A DNA stretch of 64,000 nt from Paenibacillus endophyticus (lineage in GTDB: Bacteria; Bacillota; Bacilli; Paenibacillales; Paenibacillaceae): assembly GCF_014192395.1 (NCBI RefSeq), contig NZ_JACHXW010000001.1:186001-250000 (forward strand). Direction: 5' to 3'. The translations under genes were made by a program, and so were the position numbers. Below are positions 36,729-46,210 of the stretch, in pieces; positions within the stretch are counted from its first letter, which is position 1; every line of letters starts with the position of its first letter. The notes beneath the pieces are model-generated. The model made no database searches. It was not told the origin of the DNA and saw only the letters and a program-made list of their open reading frames with translations.

Positions 36729-37127
36729 ATGGAATACTCAACTTTCGGAAGACACGTTGCTGTTGATACTTGGGGTGTAGACTTTGATCTACTTAACAGC
36801 GCAGAATTTTTGCAATCACACATGGTAGAGGCTGCTGAAGCATGTGGTGCTACTGTATTGTCGGTTCAAGCAAAACAATTCGATCCTCAAGGCGCAACTG
36901 TACTCGTGCTGTTGTCGGAGAGTCACCTCTCGATTCATACGTATCCAGAGAGAGGCTTTGCTGCATTAGACTGTTATACCTGCGGTGAAACTGTAGATCC
37001 TCAGCTTGCGATCGACTACATGCTCGCTGTATTGAAGCCAAAAGCGACTTATGCGAAAAAGCTTGTGCGCGGTATGGGCGAACTGCAAGTGGAAGAGCCA
37101 CAAATGAAACAAACTGAGCTCGTTTAA
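36729..37127 (+). CDS. speD: S-adenosylmethionine decarboxylase proenzyme
   Basis: Pyruvoyl-dependent decarboxylase supplying aminopropyl groups for spermidine. The self-cleavage site LLSES puts the pyruvoyl precursor at Ser65, followed by HLSIHTYPE with His70, and a conserved CYTCG (Cys of the active site) lies at about 82-85. At 132 residues it is the short bacterial (class 1B) type, like B. subtilis SpeD (SpeH). A good ribosome site (AGGAAGGGGG) lies eight to fifteen bases upstream of ATG 36729. It is followed by its own terminator. Confidence 0.95.
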   Translation: MEYSTFGRHVAVDTWGVDFDLLNSAEFLQSHMVEAAEACGATVLSVQAKQFDPQGATVLVLLSESHLSIHTYPERGFAALDCYTCGETVDPQLAIDYMLAVLKPKATYAKKLVRGMGELQVEEPQMKQTELV

Positions 37128-37156
37128 GAGCTTTAAAACTTATTAATCATAGCGAG

Positions 37157-37190
37157 ATAACCATGGAGAATATCCATGGTTATTTCTTTG
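37157..37190 (+). terminator. Terminator after speD
   Basis: AACCATGGA pairs with TCCATGGTT around GAATA, followed by a T-rich tail. Confidence 0.8.
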
Positions 37191-37243
37191 TATGAATAGG
37201 GAATAATGAGTCTGTAGTTTTCAAATATTATTCATAAATGAAC

Positions 37244-37272
37244 ATTATCTGAATAACGAACTATGCTATAAT
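37244..37272 (+). promoter_or_regulatory. Promoter of the hem operon
   Basis: A perfect TATAAT at 37267-37272 preceded by TGC (extended -10) lies about 55 bases upstream of hemA; the -35 (TTATCT, 16-base spacer) is weak. Confidence 0.5.
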
Positions 37273-37326
37273 TAGCGATAACATCAGTGGCTTATACGCA
37301 CAAGAGAAGGAGGCAGGAGACCGCGC

Positions 37327-38709
37327 ATGCACATTATCGCAGTAGGACTGAATTACAGAACAGCTCCCGTGGAAGTAAGAGAGCAATTTGCATTTGCGGA
37401 ACGGGATTTACCCGAAGCAGTATCCCAGCTTATTCAGACACAAAGCATAATGGAATGTGTCATAGTAGCGACCTGCAACCGTACGGAGCTTTATGCGGTA
37501 GTAGATAGGCATCATCTATGCGGGCATTACATTCGCAGCTTTATGGAGAAGTGGTTCAAGCTTCCGAGGGAGCATTTCACTAACCATTTATATATGTATG
37601 AAGACGAGAAAGCGATCGACCATCTGTTTCGTGTGACTAGCGGTTTGGACTCCATGGTAATCGGCGAGACTCAAATTCTGGGACAAGTAAAGAATGCATT
37701 CTTGCTTGCGCAGCAGCAGAAGACGACGGGAACCGTGTTTAATATGTTGTTTAAGCAAGCGGTGACGATGGCGAAGCGGGCCCATTCGGAAACGTCAATC
37801 GGCGAATCGGCGGTATCTGTCAGCTATGCGGCGGTGGAGCTAGGCAAGCGGATTTTCGGTCAATTCAACAAAAAGACGGTTATGGTCGTCGGTGCCGGCG
37901 AAACGGGCGAGCTTACCGCTAAGCATTTGTACGCGAACGGTGCCGAGCGAGTCGTCGTTGTAAACCGGACGTATGAGAGAGCGACGCAGCTGGCGGATAA
38001 GTTCAACGGCGTTGCTTGGTCTATGGAGGAAGCCGCAGAGAGGCTGCATGAAGCGGATATTATTATCAGCTCAACCGGCTCTGACGGTTACGTTCTGACA
38101 CGGCAGCAGGTTGCAACTGCTATGCAGCGCAGGAAGTCGAAACCTCTCTTTATGATCGATATTGCGGTTCCGCGCGACCTGGATCCTTCGATTGCGGCGG
38201 TAGAGAACGTCTTTCTGTATGATATCGATGATCTGGAAGGTATCGTGGAGAGCAACCTGGAGCATCGGCGTCAGGAGGCGGCGAAGATCGAAGCCATGAT
38301 AACAGAGGAAATCGAGTTGTTCGAGCAATGGTACAAAACGTTAGGCGTCGTTCCGTTAATCCGTTCTTTGCAAACGAAGGCGGCTGGCATTCACGAGGAA
38401 ACGATGAACAGCCTGACCAACAAGCTGCCAGATCTAGGCGAGCATGAGCTGAAGGTCATCCGTAAGCTTACGAAGAGCATCGTGAACCAAATGATGCAGG
38501 ACCCGATTTTGCGCATCAAGGAAATGGCCGGCGAGAAACGTGCCGACGAGGCGATGGACATGTTCGTCAAATTGTTCGCACTGGAGAATGAGCTTGAAAA
38601 AACGCGTCAAGCCGAGCTTGAAGCGGCAACGGATACTGTCGCTGCAGCACAAAAGAAAAAGGTTCAACCCCATGCGGCTGCGGCAGTATTAGCACCTATT
38701 ACAAGGTAG
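37327..38709 (+). CDS. hemA: Glutamyl-tRNA reductase
   Basis: First committed enzyme of the C5 tetrapyrrole pathway; reduces Glu-tRNA to glutamate semialdehyde using NADPH. The nucleophilic Cys50 is in VATCNRTELYAV, the substrate region is RVTSGLDSMVIGETQILGQVK, the NADPH fold is VVGAGETGELTAKHL, and a C-terminal helical dimerisation domain follows. At 460 residues the length is normal; the Ala/Gln-rich last 30 residues are not conserved. AGGAGA is six bases before ATG 37327. First gene of a hem operon running to hemL. Confidence 0.96.
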   Translation: MHIIAVGLNYRTAPVEVREQFAFAERDLPEAVSQLIQTQSIMECVIVATCNRTELYAVVDRHHLCGHYIRSFMEKWFKLPREHFTNHLYMYEDEKAIDHLFRVTSGLDSMVIGETQILGQVKNAFLLAQQQKTTGTVFNMLFKQAVTMAKRAHSETSIGESAVSVSYAAVELGKRIFGQFNKKTVMVVGAGETGELTAKHLYANGAERVVVVNRTYERATQLADKFNGVAWSMEEAAERLHEADIIISSTGSDGYVLTRQQVATAMQRRKSKPLFMIDIAVPRDLDPSIAAVENVFLYDIDDLEGIVESNLEHRRQEAAKIEAMITEEIELFEQWYKTLGVVPLIRSLQTKAAGIHEETMNSLTNKLPDLGEHELKVIRKLTKSIVNQMMQDPILRIKEMAGEKRADEAMDMFVKLFALENELEKTRQAELEAATDTVAAAQKKKVQPHAAAAVLAPITR

Positions 38710-38731
38710 AGGGCTGCAAGGTGGAGGAACT

Positions 38732-39544
38732 ATGGTGACGCAAAACTTTTTATATGATGCGATACTTTATATCTACGCCCTGAGCCTGCTGTTTTACTTC
38801 TCCGACTTTATGAATGCGAGTCAGAGAGCGAAACGGATGGGTACAGGGCTGCTTATTTTTGTTTGGGTATTACAGACAGGTTATTTAATATCCAGGGTCG
38901 TCATGCATCTTCAAATGACAACGGTCACGGCGTTTGAGTATTGGCTGGGGTTTTCTTGGCTTCTTGTTACGACGTCGATCGTGATCAATCGGTTTTTTAA
39001 AATTGATTTCATCGTATTTTTCGTCAACGTCGTTGGTTTTGCTGTGTTGGCATTGAATCTCTACAGCAATCCAGGCAGCGGAGGGTCGCTTGAGCTTTGG
39101 AAAACAACGAGAGAGCTTCTCTATATTCATATCAGCTTAGTATTGTGCGCGTATGCTGCTCTGACGATCGGTGCATTATTCGCAGGCATGTATTTATTTC
39201 TTCATAACCAATTGAAAAGAAAGCGTTGGACGAACTTTGTGCGCAGGCTGCCCAGTCTCGATCTGATGGAGCGTTATGGCGACCGTGCAGTCATAATTGG
39301 CGTTCCCTTGCTTGCCATGTCGCTTGCTATCGCTGTGACCTCATTGCTCGTCGAAGGACGAGCTGCGCTATTGCTCGATTGGAAGGTGCTTTCTTCCTTC
39401 GGAACATTAATCGTATATGGCATTTATGTTTATCAAAGAGCGATGCTGAAGCGGCCGGGACTTCAATTGGCCCGTTTGTACATTTTTGCTTTCGGCTTGC
39501 TGCTGTTGAATTTATTCTCCAATTATTTCTCTTCATTCCACTGA
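38732..39544 (+). CDS. hemX: HemX/CcsA-type cytochrome assembly membrane protein
   Basis: An integral membrane protein with about eight hydrophobic helices over 270 residues, of the CcsA/CcmC/HemX group. It shows the loop VVMHLQMTTVTAFEYWLGFSW and the helix LLYIHISLVLCAYAALTIGALFAGMYLF with a His-containing pattern. B. subtilis HemX, second gene of hemAXCDBL, lowers the level of HemA; the same position here supports the name. RBS GGTGGAGG precedes ATG 38732. Confidence 0.88.
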   Translation: MVTQNFLYDAILYIYALSLLFYFSDFMNASQRAKRMGTGLLIFVWVLQTGYLISRVVMHLQMTTVTAFEYWLGFSWLLVTTSIVINRFFKIDFIVFFVNVVGFAVLALNLYSNPGSGGSLELWKTTRELLYIHISLVLCAYAALTIGALFAGMYLFLHNQLKRKRWTNFVRRLPSLDLMERYGDRAVIIGVPLLAMSLAIAVTSLLVEGRAALLLDWKVLSSFGTLIVYGIYVYQRAMLKRPGLQLARLYIFAFGLLLLNLFSNYFSSFH

Positions 39545-39585
39545 CCGAACCTAAAATCAAGCGGCTAAGGAGGAGACTAACACCG

Positions 39586-40230
39586 ATGAATGGATTTTAT
39601 CCGGTGTTCCTGCAGCTTAAAGGCCGCCGCTGCTTGATAATCGGCGGCGGCAGGATTGCTGAGCGCAAGCTTCTAGGCTTATTAAATGCTGGAGCGGATG
39701 ATGTTTGGATCATTAGTCCTGATGTAACGCCGCGAATTGCTGCTCTAGCAGCCGAAGGAACTATTCATTGCTGTTTGCGTGCCTATGAAGCAGGAGATCT
39801 CGAAGGAACCAGGCTGCTATTTGCGGCAACGAATGATAAACGTCTAAATACGGAAGCTGCCGCTGCAGCCGAACGTATGGGGATATGGGCAAATACGGCG
39901 GATGAGGCGGGCAAAGGCTCGTTTATATCTCCGTCTACACTGCGAAGAGGGGACTTGCTGTTTGCGGTTACGGCCTCAGGGGCAAGTCCCGCTTTGTCTC
40001 AGCATATTAAACAGGAGCTAGAGGCGTATTATGGAGCAGAGTACGAAGAAATAAGCACCGCGCTGAGGCGCTTGCGGGAACGAGTAGTCGGCGAGGTCGA
40101 GGATGAACAGAAAAGACAGAATATACTGAAGCTTGCGGCTGAAGATGCTGCCAGGTACAAAAGATACGATAGGAACATCGATGAATGGCTGATTAGCCTT
40201 CTTCATCGTACAGACAGGAGGCATACATAA
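39586..40230 (+). CDS. Precorrin-2 dehydrogenase / sirohydrochlorin ferrochelatase-like protein
   Basis: NAD-dependent oxidation of precorrin-2 to sirohydrochlorin on the way to sirohaem (Met8/YlnF/SirC type). The N-terminal Rossmann motif is LIIGGGRIAERK, with VWIISPDVTP and LLFAATNDKRLNTEAAAAAERMGIWANTAD (family-typical ATND). SPSTLRRGDLLFAVTASGASPALSQHIKQELE matches the family dimerisation/catalytic part. Whether it also inserts iron cannot be told. The start 39586 is set by AAGGAGGAG; a long upstream extension overlaps hemX. Its stop overlaps the hemC start by one base. Confidence 0.9.
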   Translation: MNGFYPVFLQLKGRRCLIIGGGRIAERKLLGLLNAGADDVWIISPDVTPRIAALAAEGTIHCCLRAYEAGDLEGTRLLFAATNDKRLNTEAAAAAERMGIWANTADEAGKGSFISPSTLRRGDLLFAVTASGASPALSQHIKQELEAYYGAEYEEISTALRRLRERVVGEVEDEQKRQNILKLAAEDAARYKRYDRNIDEWLISLLHRTDRRHT

Positions 40231-41201
40231 TGGAAGCAGGCAAGCAGGGAAAACGTGTCATCGTTGTAGGGACAAGGCAAAGCGCGCTGGCATTGACGCA
40301 AACCGGACAGGTCATTGACGAGCTGGCGCGGATCAGCGAGGAGCACGGCTTTGATTATACGTTTGAAGTGAAGAAGATCGTAACCAAGGGTGACCGGATT
40401 CTAGATGTAACGCTATCGAAGGTTGGCGGTAAAGGCTTATTCGTGAAAGAAATTGAACAAGCACTCGTTGACGGGGATATTGATTTGGCTGTACACAGCA
40501 TGAAGGATATGCCGTATGAGCTGCCGGAAGGCTTGATGAACGGCGCGATTCCCAAGCGAGTAGATCCTAGAGACTGCTTGGTAACGCGTGAGGGTGGAGG
40601 TCTGGATGCATTGCCGCTGGGCGCTCGCGTAGGGACGAGCAGCTTGCGCCGCTCATGCCAGCTCAAGCATGCGAGACCTGATTTGCAATTGGAGTCCATT
40701 CGCGGCAATATCGACTCCCGCATTCGCAAGCTGGAGACGGAAGGTTTCGACGCGGTCGTTCTTGCTTCCGCTGGGCTGACACGCATGGGCTGGCAGGACC
40801 GTATTTCGGCGAATATACCGGTAGATGTATGCCTACCGGCAGTAGGGCAAGGTGCGCTTGGCATTGAATGCCGCGAGACGGATGCACAGATTCGTGAGCT
40901 GCTATCATTGCTCAATGATAACGAAACGGAACTGACAGTCAGGGCGGAACGCAGCTTTCTGGGCTCATTGAACGGCGGCTGCCAAGTTCCGATTGGCGCA
41001 TATTGCATGAGGGGTGAAGAGCTGGAGGGCCAATCCGGGACCTATAATTTGATCATGACCGGTATGGTTGGCTCGCCTGATGGCGCTGTTTTGCTTAAAG
41101 AAGTAATGCAAGGATCTGACCCTGAGCAGCTCGGCAAGGACGTCGCTGCCGCACTCATTGCACGCGGTGCAGATCGTATATTAGCTGATATCGGGGGATG
41201 A
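40230..41201 (+). CDS. hemC: Hydroxymethylbilane synthase (porphobilinogen deaminase)
   Basis: Polymerises four porphobilinogens into hydroxymethylbilane. The dipyrromethane cofactor Cys251 is in GGCQVPIGAY; VVGTRQSALALTQT, VHSMKDMPYELPEGL and GTSSLRRSCQL are the expected substrate-binding blocks. Length 323 is slightly above the common 310. TAATG overlap with the preceding gene and a four-base overlap with the next show tight operon coupling. Confidence 0.96.
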   Translation: MEAGKQGKRVIVVGTRQSALALTQTGQVIDELARISEEHGFDYTFEVKKIVTKGDRILDVTLSKVGGKGLFVKEIEQALVDGDIDLAVHSMKDMPYELPEGLMNGAIPKRVDPRDCLVTREGGGLDALPLGARVGTSSLRRSCQLKHARPDLQLESIRGNIDSRIRKLETEGFDAVVLASAGLTRMGWQDRISANIPVDVCLPAVGQGALGIECRETDAQIRELLSLLNDNETELTVRAERSFLGSLNGGCQVPIGAYCMRGEELEGQSGTYNLIMTGMVGSPDGAVLLKEVMQGSDPEQLGKDVAAALIARGADRILADIGG

Positions 41202-42775
41202 CGGAATTGGATAAGGGGAAGGTTTACTTGGTTGGTGCGGGACCGGGAGATCCCAAGCTGATCACAGTGCGCGGACTGCAATGCTTGAAGGAATGCGACG
41301 TGGTCGTTTACGACCGCTTGGCAAGCCCAAGATTGCTGCGCTACGTTAAGCCGGGCTCTGAGCGGATATACGTTGGTAAGCTGCCTGACCGCCACACCAT
41401 GAAGCAAGAGGAAATCAATCAGCTGCTTGTGGACTTGGCGCTGGAGGGCAAGGTCGTAACGCGCCTTAAGGGCGGCGACCCAACCATATTCGGACGTGTC
41501 GGAGAAGAAGCAGAGCTGCTTTACGATAACGGAATCGAATTTGAAATCATCCCGGGCATCACCTCTGCGATTGCCGTGCCTGCTTATGCGGGCATTCCGG
41601 TTACCCATCGGGATTTCGCATCCTCCCTCTCCATCATTACGGGGCATGAAAGTCCGGACAAGCTTGATCGCTCCATTCATTGGGATAAAGTAACGAATGC
41701 AACCGGTACGCTTATTTTTCTGATGGGCGTAGCCAAGATTGGCTATATTGCCGATCAGCTTATAAAGCACGGCAAGCCCCCTGAAACGCCGGTAGCGCTC
41801 GTTCGCTGGGGGACGAGAGTGGAGCAGCGAACGGTGGTTGGCACGCTTGAGACGATCGAGGGGATCGTCAAAGCGGCCAACTTCCAGCCACCTGCCGTAA
41901 TCGTAGTCGGCGAAGTTGTTTTGCAGCGGGAGAAGCTAAAGTGGTACGAGAACAAACCGTTGTTTGGCTTGCGAGTACTCGTCACGAGGGCAAGGTCGCA
42001 GGCAAGCGAACTTGCGGATCAGATTGAAACGCTGGGCGGCGAGCCTTGTGAGTTTCCCGTTATTGAGACAATCGAGCCTTCGTCTCCGGAAGCGGTTGAG
42101 GTGTTGCGCGATAAGCTGGAGCTTGCAGAGCAATATGATTGGTTGATGTTTACAAGCGTGAACGGCGTTAACTATTTTTTAAGCTGGCTTCGTAAATTCA
42201 GAATTGACATACGCAGGTTTTTTGGCGCCAAAATCGCAGCGGTAGGTCCGAAGACGGCAGCAGCGCTCGCTGAGCATGGGCTTATTGCAGAGGTGCTTCC
42301 AATGAAGTTTTACGCGGAAGGCCTGCTTGAACAGCTGAAGCCGCAGCTTAAGGCAGGCGAACGAGTACTGCTGCCGCGAGGCGATCTCGCTCGCGAAGTG
42401 CTGCCGCTGGAGCTGAAGGCAATGGGCCTTGTTCCGACAGAAATTGATGTTTACGAGACGGTTCTTGCTGAGCAGCAGGACGAGCTTGCGCTTGAGTGGA
42501 TTCTGGAGAAGGAGATTCATATGATTACGTTCACGAGCTCATCGACCGTTACGAATCTGCTGGAGCTTCTGAAACGCAAAGGCGTTGCTGATCCGGTGGC
42601 GCTGCTTGCGGGCATTCCAATTGCAAGCATGGGACCGATCACGACCAAAACCGCGCTGGAAGCTGGTTTAGTCGTTACAATTGAGCCCGAAGCGGCCACG
42701 CTGGACGGCTTGCTTCAAGCAATCGTCCATTATCAGCAAAGCCAGCTAGCCGAAAAGGCAAGGGAGGAAATATAA
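41198..42775 (+). CDS. cobA-hemD: Fused uroporphyrinogen-III C-methyltransferase / uroporphyrinogen-III synthase
   Basis: Two enzymes in one polypeptide of 525 residues. The N-terminal part (1 to about 250) is a SAM-dependent uroporphyrinogen III methyltransferase (VYLVGAGPGDPKLITVRG, DVVVYDRLASP, RLKGGDPTIFGRVGEE, PGITSAIAVPAYAGIPVTHRD). The C-terminal part (about 262-525) is HemD (LFGLRVLVTRARSQASELADQIETLGGEP, YDWLMFTSVNGVNYFL, ITFTSSSTVTNLLEL), which closes hydroxymethylbilane to uroporphyrinogen III. The fusion yields precorrin-2 directly for the dehydrogenase two genes upstream. Overlaps hemC by four bases and abuts hemB. Confidence 0.96.
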   Translation: MTELDKGKVYLVGAGPGDPKLITVRGLQCLKECDVVVYDRLASPRLLRYVKPGSERIYVGKLPDRHTMKQEEINQLLVDLALEGKVVTRLKGGDPTIFGRVGEEAELLYDNGIEFEIIPGITSAIAVPAYAGIPVTHRDFASSLSIITGHESPDKLDRSIHWDKVTNATGTLIFLMGVAKIGYIADQLIKHGKPPETPVALVRWGTRVEQRTVVGTLETIEGIVKAANFQPPAVIVVGEVVLQREKLKWYENKPLFGLRVLVTRARSQASELADQIETLGGEPCEFPVIETIEPSSPEAVEVLRDKLELAEQYDWLMFTSVNGVNYFLSWLRKFRIDIRRFFGAKIAAVGPKTAAALAEHGLIAEVLPMKFYAEGLLEQLKPQLKAGERVLLPRGDLAREVLPLELKAMGLVPTEIDVYETVLAEQQDELALEWILEKEIHMITFTSSSTVTNLLELLKRKGVADPVALLAGIPIASMGPITTKTALEAGLVVTIEPEAATLDGLLQAIVHYQQSQLAEKAREEI

Positions 42776-43777
42776 ATGTTACGTTTTCCAACAGTTAGAA
42801 ACCGCAGATTGCGCAAATCGCAAGCGCTTAGAAATCTCGTTAGAGAAACGGCATTGAGCGTTCATGATTTCATATATCCGATTTTTGTAACGCACGGCAC
42901 GAACATTAAGGAAGAGATTCCGTCCATGCCCGGTGTTTATCATCTTTCCATGGATCTATTGGAGGATGAAATTCGCGATGTCGTTGCCACTGGCATACAA
43001 TCGGTATTGCTGTTTGGCTTGCCGGAGCATAAGGATGCTCTAGGCAGCTCGGCTTATGCTTCAGACGGGATTGTTCAACAAGCGATCCGTGCGGTAAAAG
43101 AATGGGCGCCGGAACTTGTTGTCGTTGCGGATACATGCTTGTGCCAATTTACCGATCATGGCCATTGCGGTATCGTCCATGTGCATGAAGAGTCTGGCAT
43201 AGCGGAAGTCGATAATGATTCCTCCTTGGATCTGCTTGTACAGACAGCAGTATCCCAAGCGGATGCAGGCGCCGATATTATTGCGCCATCGAATATGATG
43301 GACGGCTTTGTGCTGGCGATTCGCCTTGGTCTTGATGACGCCGGCTTCAGCGATGTGCCAATTATGTCGTATTCCGTGAAGTTTTCGTCTGCGTATTATG
43401 GTCCGTTCCGTGATGCTGCCCATTCTGCTCCTCAATTCGGAGACCGAAAAACGTATCAAATGGATCCGGCAAATGGGCGCGAGGCGCTGCGTGAAGCGGA
43501 GACCGATATCGCGGAAGGCGCCGACATGCTCATGGTTAAGCCGGCTTTGGCTTATTTGGACATCGTGAGGCAGCTTAAGGATAAATATCACTTGCCTGTT
43601 GTCGCGTATAACGTAAGCGCGGAATATTCAATGGTCAAAGCGGCTGCAGCCAATGGCTGGATCGACGAGAAATCGATCGTGCTTGAGACGCTGCTTGGGA
43701 TGAAGCGAGCAGGTGCGGATCTAATCATTACGTATCATGCAAAGGATGCGGCACGCTGGTTGAAGGGAGAGGTATAA
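42776..43777 (+). CDS. hemB: Delta-aminolevulinic acid dehydratase (porphobilinogen synthase)
   Basis: Condenses two aminolevulinates to porphobilinogen. The Cys-rich metal site [13 protein letters not shown] (Cys121, Cys123, Cys131) indicates a zinc-dependent enzyme. Active-site Lys residues lie in [17 protein letters not shown] and [14 protein letters not shown]-terminal [18 protein letters not shown] and [24 protein letters not shown] are standard. Length 333. GGGAGGAAAT precedes ATG 42776, directly after the cobA-hemD stop. Confidence 0.97.
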   Translation: MLRFPTVRNRRLRKSQALRNLVRETALSVHDFIYPIFVTHGTNIKEEIPSMPGVYHLSMDLLEDEIRDVVATGIQSVLLFGLPEHKDALGSSAYASDGIVQQAIRAVKEWAPELVVVADTCLCQFTDHGHCGIVHVHEESGIAEVDNDSSLDLLVQTAVSQADAGADIIAPSNMMDGFVLAIRLGLDDAGFSDVPIMSYSVKFSSAYYGPFRDAAHSAPQFGDRKTYQMDPANGREALREAETDIAEGADMLMVKPALAYLDIVRQLKDKYHLPVVAYNVSAEYSMVKAAAANGWIDEKSIVLETLLGMKRAGADLIITYHAKDAARWLKGEV

Positions 43778-43781
43778 GCAA

Positions 43782-45083
43782 ATGAGTGAAAAGTCGAACC
43801 TAAGAAATGACTCGCGCTCGGTAGAGGCTTTCGCAAGAGCGAAGAAAGTCATTCCCGGAGGAGTGAACAGTCCCGTGCGGGCGTTCAAGTCGGTAGGCTT
43901 AAATCCTGTCTATATGGAACGCGGACAAGGAAGCCGCATTTATGATATCGACGGCAATAGCTATATTGATTATGTAGCATCATGGGGACCGCTCATTATG
44001 GGACATGCTCACCCTGAGGTCATTGAAGCGATTAAACGGACGGCGGAGAAGGGGACAAGCTTCGGCGCACCTACCGAGCTGGAGACGATTATGGCTGAGC
44101 TCGTTTGCGAACGGGTTCCTTCCGTTGATATCGTCCGGATGGTTAACTCCGGCACGGAAGCAACGATGAGTGCAATTAGACTTGCTCGGGGCTACACGAA
44201 GCGCAGCAAAATATTGAAATTCGAAGGTTCCTACCACGGTCATTCGGACAGCTTGCTAATCAAAGCCGGGTCAGGAGTTGCGACTCTTGGGCTGCCTGAC
44301 AGTCCGGGAGTTCCGGAGCATGTCGCGTCCCACACGATTACCGTTCCATACAACGATATCGAATCGGTAAAGCTGGCTTTTGAAAAATTCGGTGAAGAGA
44401 TTGCCTGCATTATCGTAGAACCCGTTGCCGGAAATATGGGCGTTGTCCCTCCGTTGCCAGGTTTTCTGCAGGGACTGCGCGACGTTACGAACCAATACGG
44501 CACCGTGCTTATTTTTGATGAGGTTATGACCGGTTTCCGCGTGGGCTACAGCTGTGCGCAGGGGCTTTATGATATTAAGCCTGATTTGACTTGCTTCGGT
44601 AAGGTCATCGGCGGTGGCTTGCCTGTTGGCGCATACGGCGGCAAACGTGAGCTAATGGAACTGATTGCGCCTAGTGGACCCATCTATCAAGCTGGTACGC
44701 TGTCTGGCAACCCGCTTGCGATGGCTGCAGGCCATGCGACGCTAAGCTTGCTGACACCGCAGGTTTATGAGCTGCTGGAGCGTCAAGCCGTCAGACTTCA
44801 GCTCGGCTTTGAATCGAATGCTCGCAAGCATGGCATTCCAAGCACAATCAATCGTGTGGGCTCCATGGTATGTCCGTTCTTCACCGAGACGACGGTTATC
44901 AACTTCGAGTCTGCCAAAACATCGGATCTGGAAAGATTCAAGGCTTATTTTGCTTCGATGCTAGATCTGGGCGTTAGCGTGGCTCCATCCCAATTCGAAG
45001 GCATGTTTGTATCCGCCGTTCATACCGATGAGGATATCGACGCTACGATCGAGGCGCATTATGTCGCATTAGGTCGTTTATAG
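43782..45083 (+). CDS. hemL: Glutamate-1-semialdehyde 2,1-aminomutase
   Basis: PLP enzyme making 5-aminolevulinate from glutamate semialdehyde. The Schiff-base Lys274 is in [18 protein letters not shown]; the N-terminus has [28 protein letters not shown] and the family [18 protein letters not shown] block. At 433 residues the length is usual. Four bases after hemB; RBS GGGAGAGG before ATG 43782. Completes the path glutamyl-tRNA to ALA with hemA and closes the hem cluster. Confidence 0.97.
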   Translation: MSEKSNLRNDSRSVEAFARAKKVIPGGVNSPVRAFKSVGLNPVYMERGQGSRIYDIDGNSYIDYVASWGPLIMGHAHPEVIEAIKRTAEKGTSFGAPTELETIMAELVCERVPSVDIVRMVNSGTEATMSAIRLARGYTKRSKILKFEGSYHGHSDSLLIKAGSGVATLGLPDSPGVPEHVASHTITVPYNDIESVKLAFEKFGEEIACIIVEPVAGNMGVVPPLPGFLQGLRDVTNQYGTVLIFDEVMTGFRVGYSCAQGLYDIKPDLTCFGKVIGGGLPVGAYGGKRELMELIAPSGPIYQAGTLSGNPLAMAAGHATLSLLTPQVYELLERQAVRLQLGFESNARKHGIPSTINRVGSMVCPFFTETTVINFESAKTSDLERFKAYFASMLDLGVSVAPSQFEGMFVSAVHTDEDIDATIEAHYVALGRL

Positions 45084-45116
45084 GTTTATGAAGGTTTATG
45101 AATAGGAGGAACGGGA

Positions 45117-46121
45117 ATGATTGGTGGTCATATTAAGAGAAACGGCAAGTGGCTGGAGCTGGATGATGCGGCTCTTCAAGCCATAGCCGCTGCTCCAGCC
45201 ATTGATTCCCCTTCGGAGAAGAGTCCGGCGGCAACGCCGGAGCTGTCACAGCCACGGGCTGGCAGTCATCCGCACATCGTGCGGCAGTGGCTGCTGGCCC
45301 ATTCCTTTTTTCCGCAGAAGTGGGTTAATCGGTTGTTTTCAGTAGGCGGGATTCGCTGGGAAGGCGATGTGCTTCAACTGCTCGCGTTCCCGCCGGTAGA
45401 TCCGCGCAGTGACGCCGTCTATCGAAATATCCGTGTGGATTCGGCCGAGCTCCTGCCTATGGTGCTTTACGAGGATGAGTTCTGTCTCGTCTTTGACAAG
45501 CCTGCAGGAATGGCTGTTCATGGTTCGTCCCCAGGACAAGCCGGCACATTGGATGATGCAGCGGCCAGGCATCTTCTGGCGCAAGGCGATCCGTTAAATG
45601 TTCGCCATATCCACAGACTTGATGATGATACATCCGGTCCTGTTCTATATGCCAAAAACGATTTGGCACAGTGGAAGCTTGACGAAGCCATGCGGGCAAA
45701 GCAGATTGACAGGCATTATATAGCGGTTGTGCACGGGCAGATGACCAAGGCCGAGGGAAAGATCGATGCACCGATTGGCAAAGACAGGCATCACCGTTCA
45801 AGAAGGCGTGTATCGGATCAAGGAGATGCGGCGATTAGCCATTATGAGGTGATTGCCTCGAATGCCGATATGTCGATGATCCGCGTGAAGCTGGAAACGG
45901 GACGCACGCATCAAATACGTGTCCATCTTAGCTACATCGGCCATCCGCTGGTCGGTGACAGCTTGTATGGTGGCGATTCCCGTTTGCTGGGCCATCAAGC
46001 GCTTCATGGGGAAAAGCTGGTATTCGCCCACCCATGGACGGACAAGGCCGTGGAAATCGCTTCCCCATGGCCGCAGTGGCTGGCTCAGCTGTCGGGCAAG
46101 ATGCCGGCACGATCAAAATGA
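45117..46121 (+). CDS. RluA-family pseudouridine synthase
   Basis: Isomerises uridine to pseudouridine in rRNA or tRNA; the target is not predictable. The catalytic Asp169 is in HIHRLDDDTSG. VVFDKPAGMAVH-like block (LVFDKPAGMAVHGS), RHYIAVVHG and ETGRTHQIRVHLSYIGHPLVGDSLYGG are canonical. The N-terminal 100 residues contain a degenerate S4-like segment (HIVRQWLLAHSFFPQKWVNRLFSVGGIRW). The N-terminal Ala/Ser/Pro stretch (26-50) is likely disordered. ATG 45117 follows AGGAGGAACGGG, 33 bases after hemL, so it may be read from the hem operon. Confidence 0.92.
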   Translation: MIGGHIKRNGKWLELDDAALQAIAAAPAIDSPSEKSPAATPELSQPRAGSHPHIVRQWLLAHSFFPQKWVNRLFSVGGIRWEGDVLQLLAFPPVDPRSDAVYRNIRVDSAELLPMVLYEDEFCLVFDKPAGMAVHGSSPGQAGTLDDAAARHLLAQGDPLNVRHIHRLDDDTSGPVLYAKNDLAQWKLDEAMRAKQIDRHYIAVVHGQMTKAEGKIDAPIGKDRHHRSRRRVSDQGDAAISHYEVIASNADMSMIRVKLETGRTHQIRVHLSYIGHPLVGDSLYGGDSRLLGHQALHGEKLVFAHPWTDKAVEIASPWPQWLAQLSGKMPARSK

Positions 46122-46210
46122 TAGTCATGCTCCAGCTTCTCCTACCATATAGATAAGTAGTGAATGTAAAGTTAGACCAAGCATTCAGTAGGAGAGGGGA
46201 GGACTTTAGC

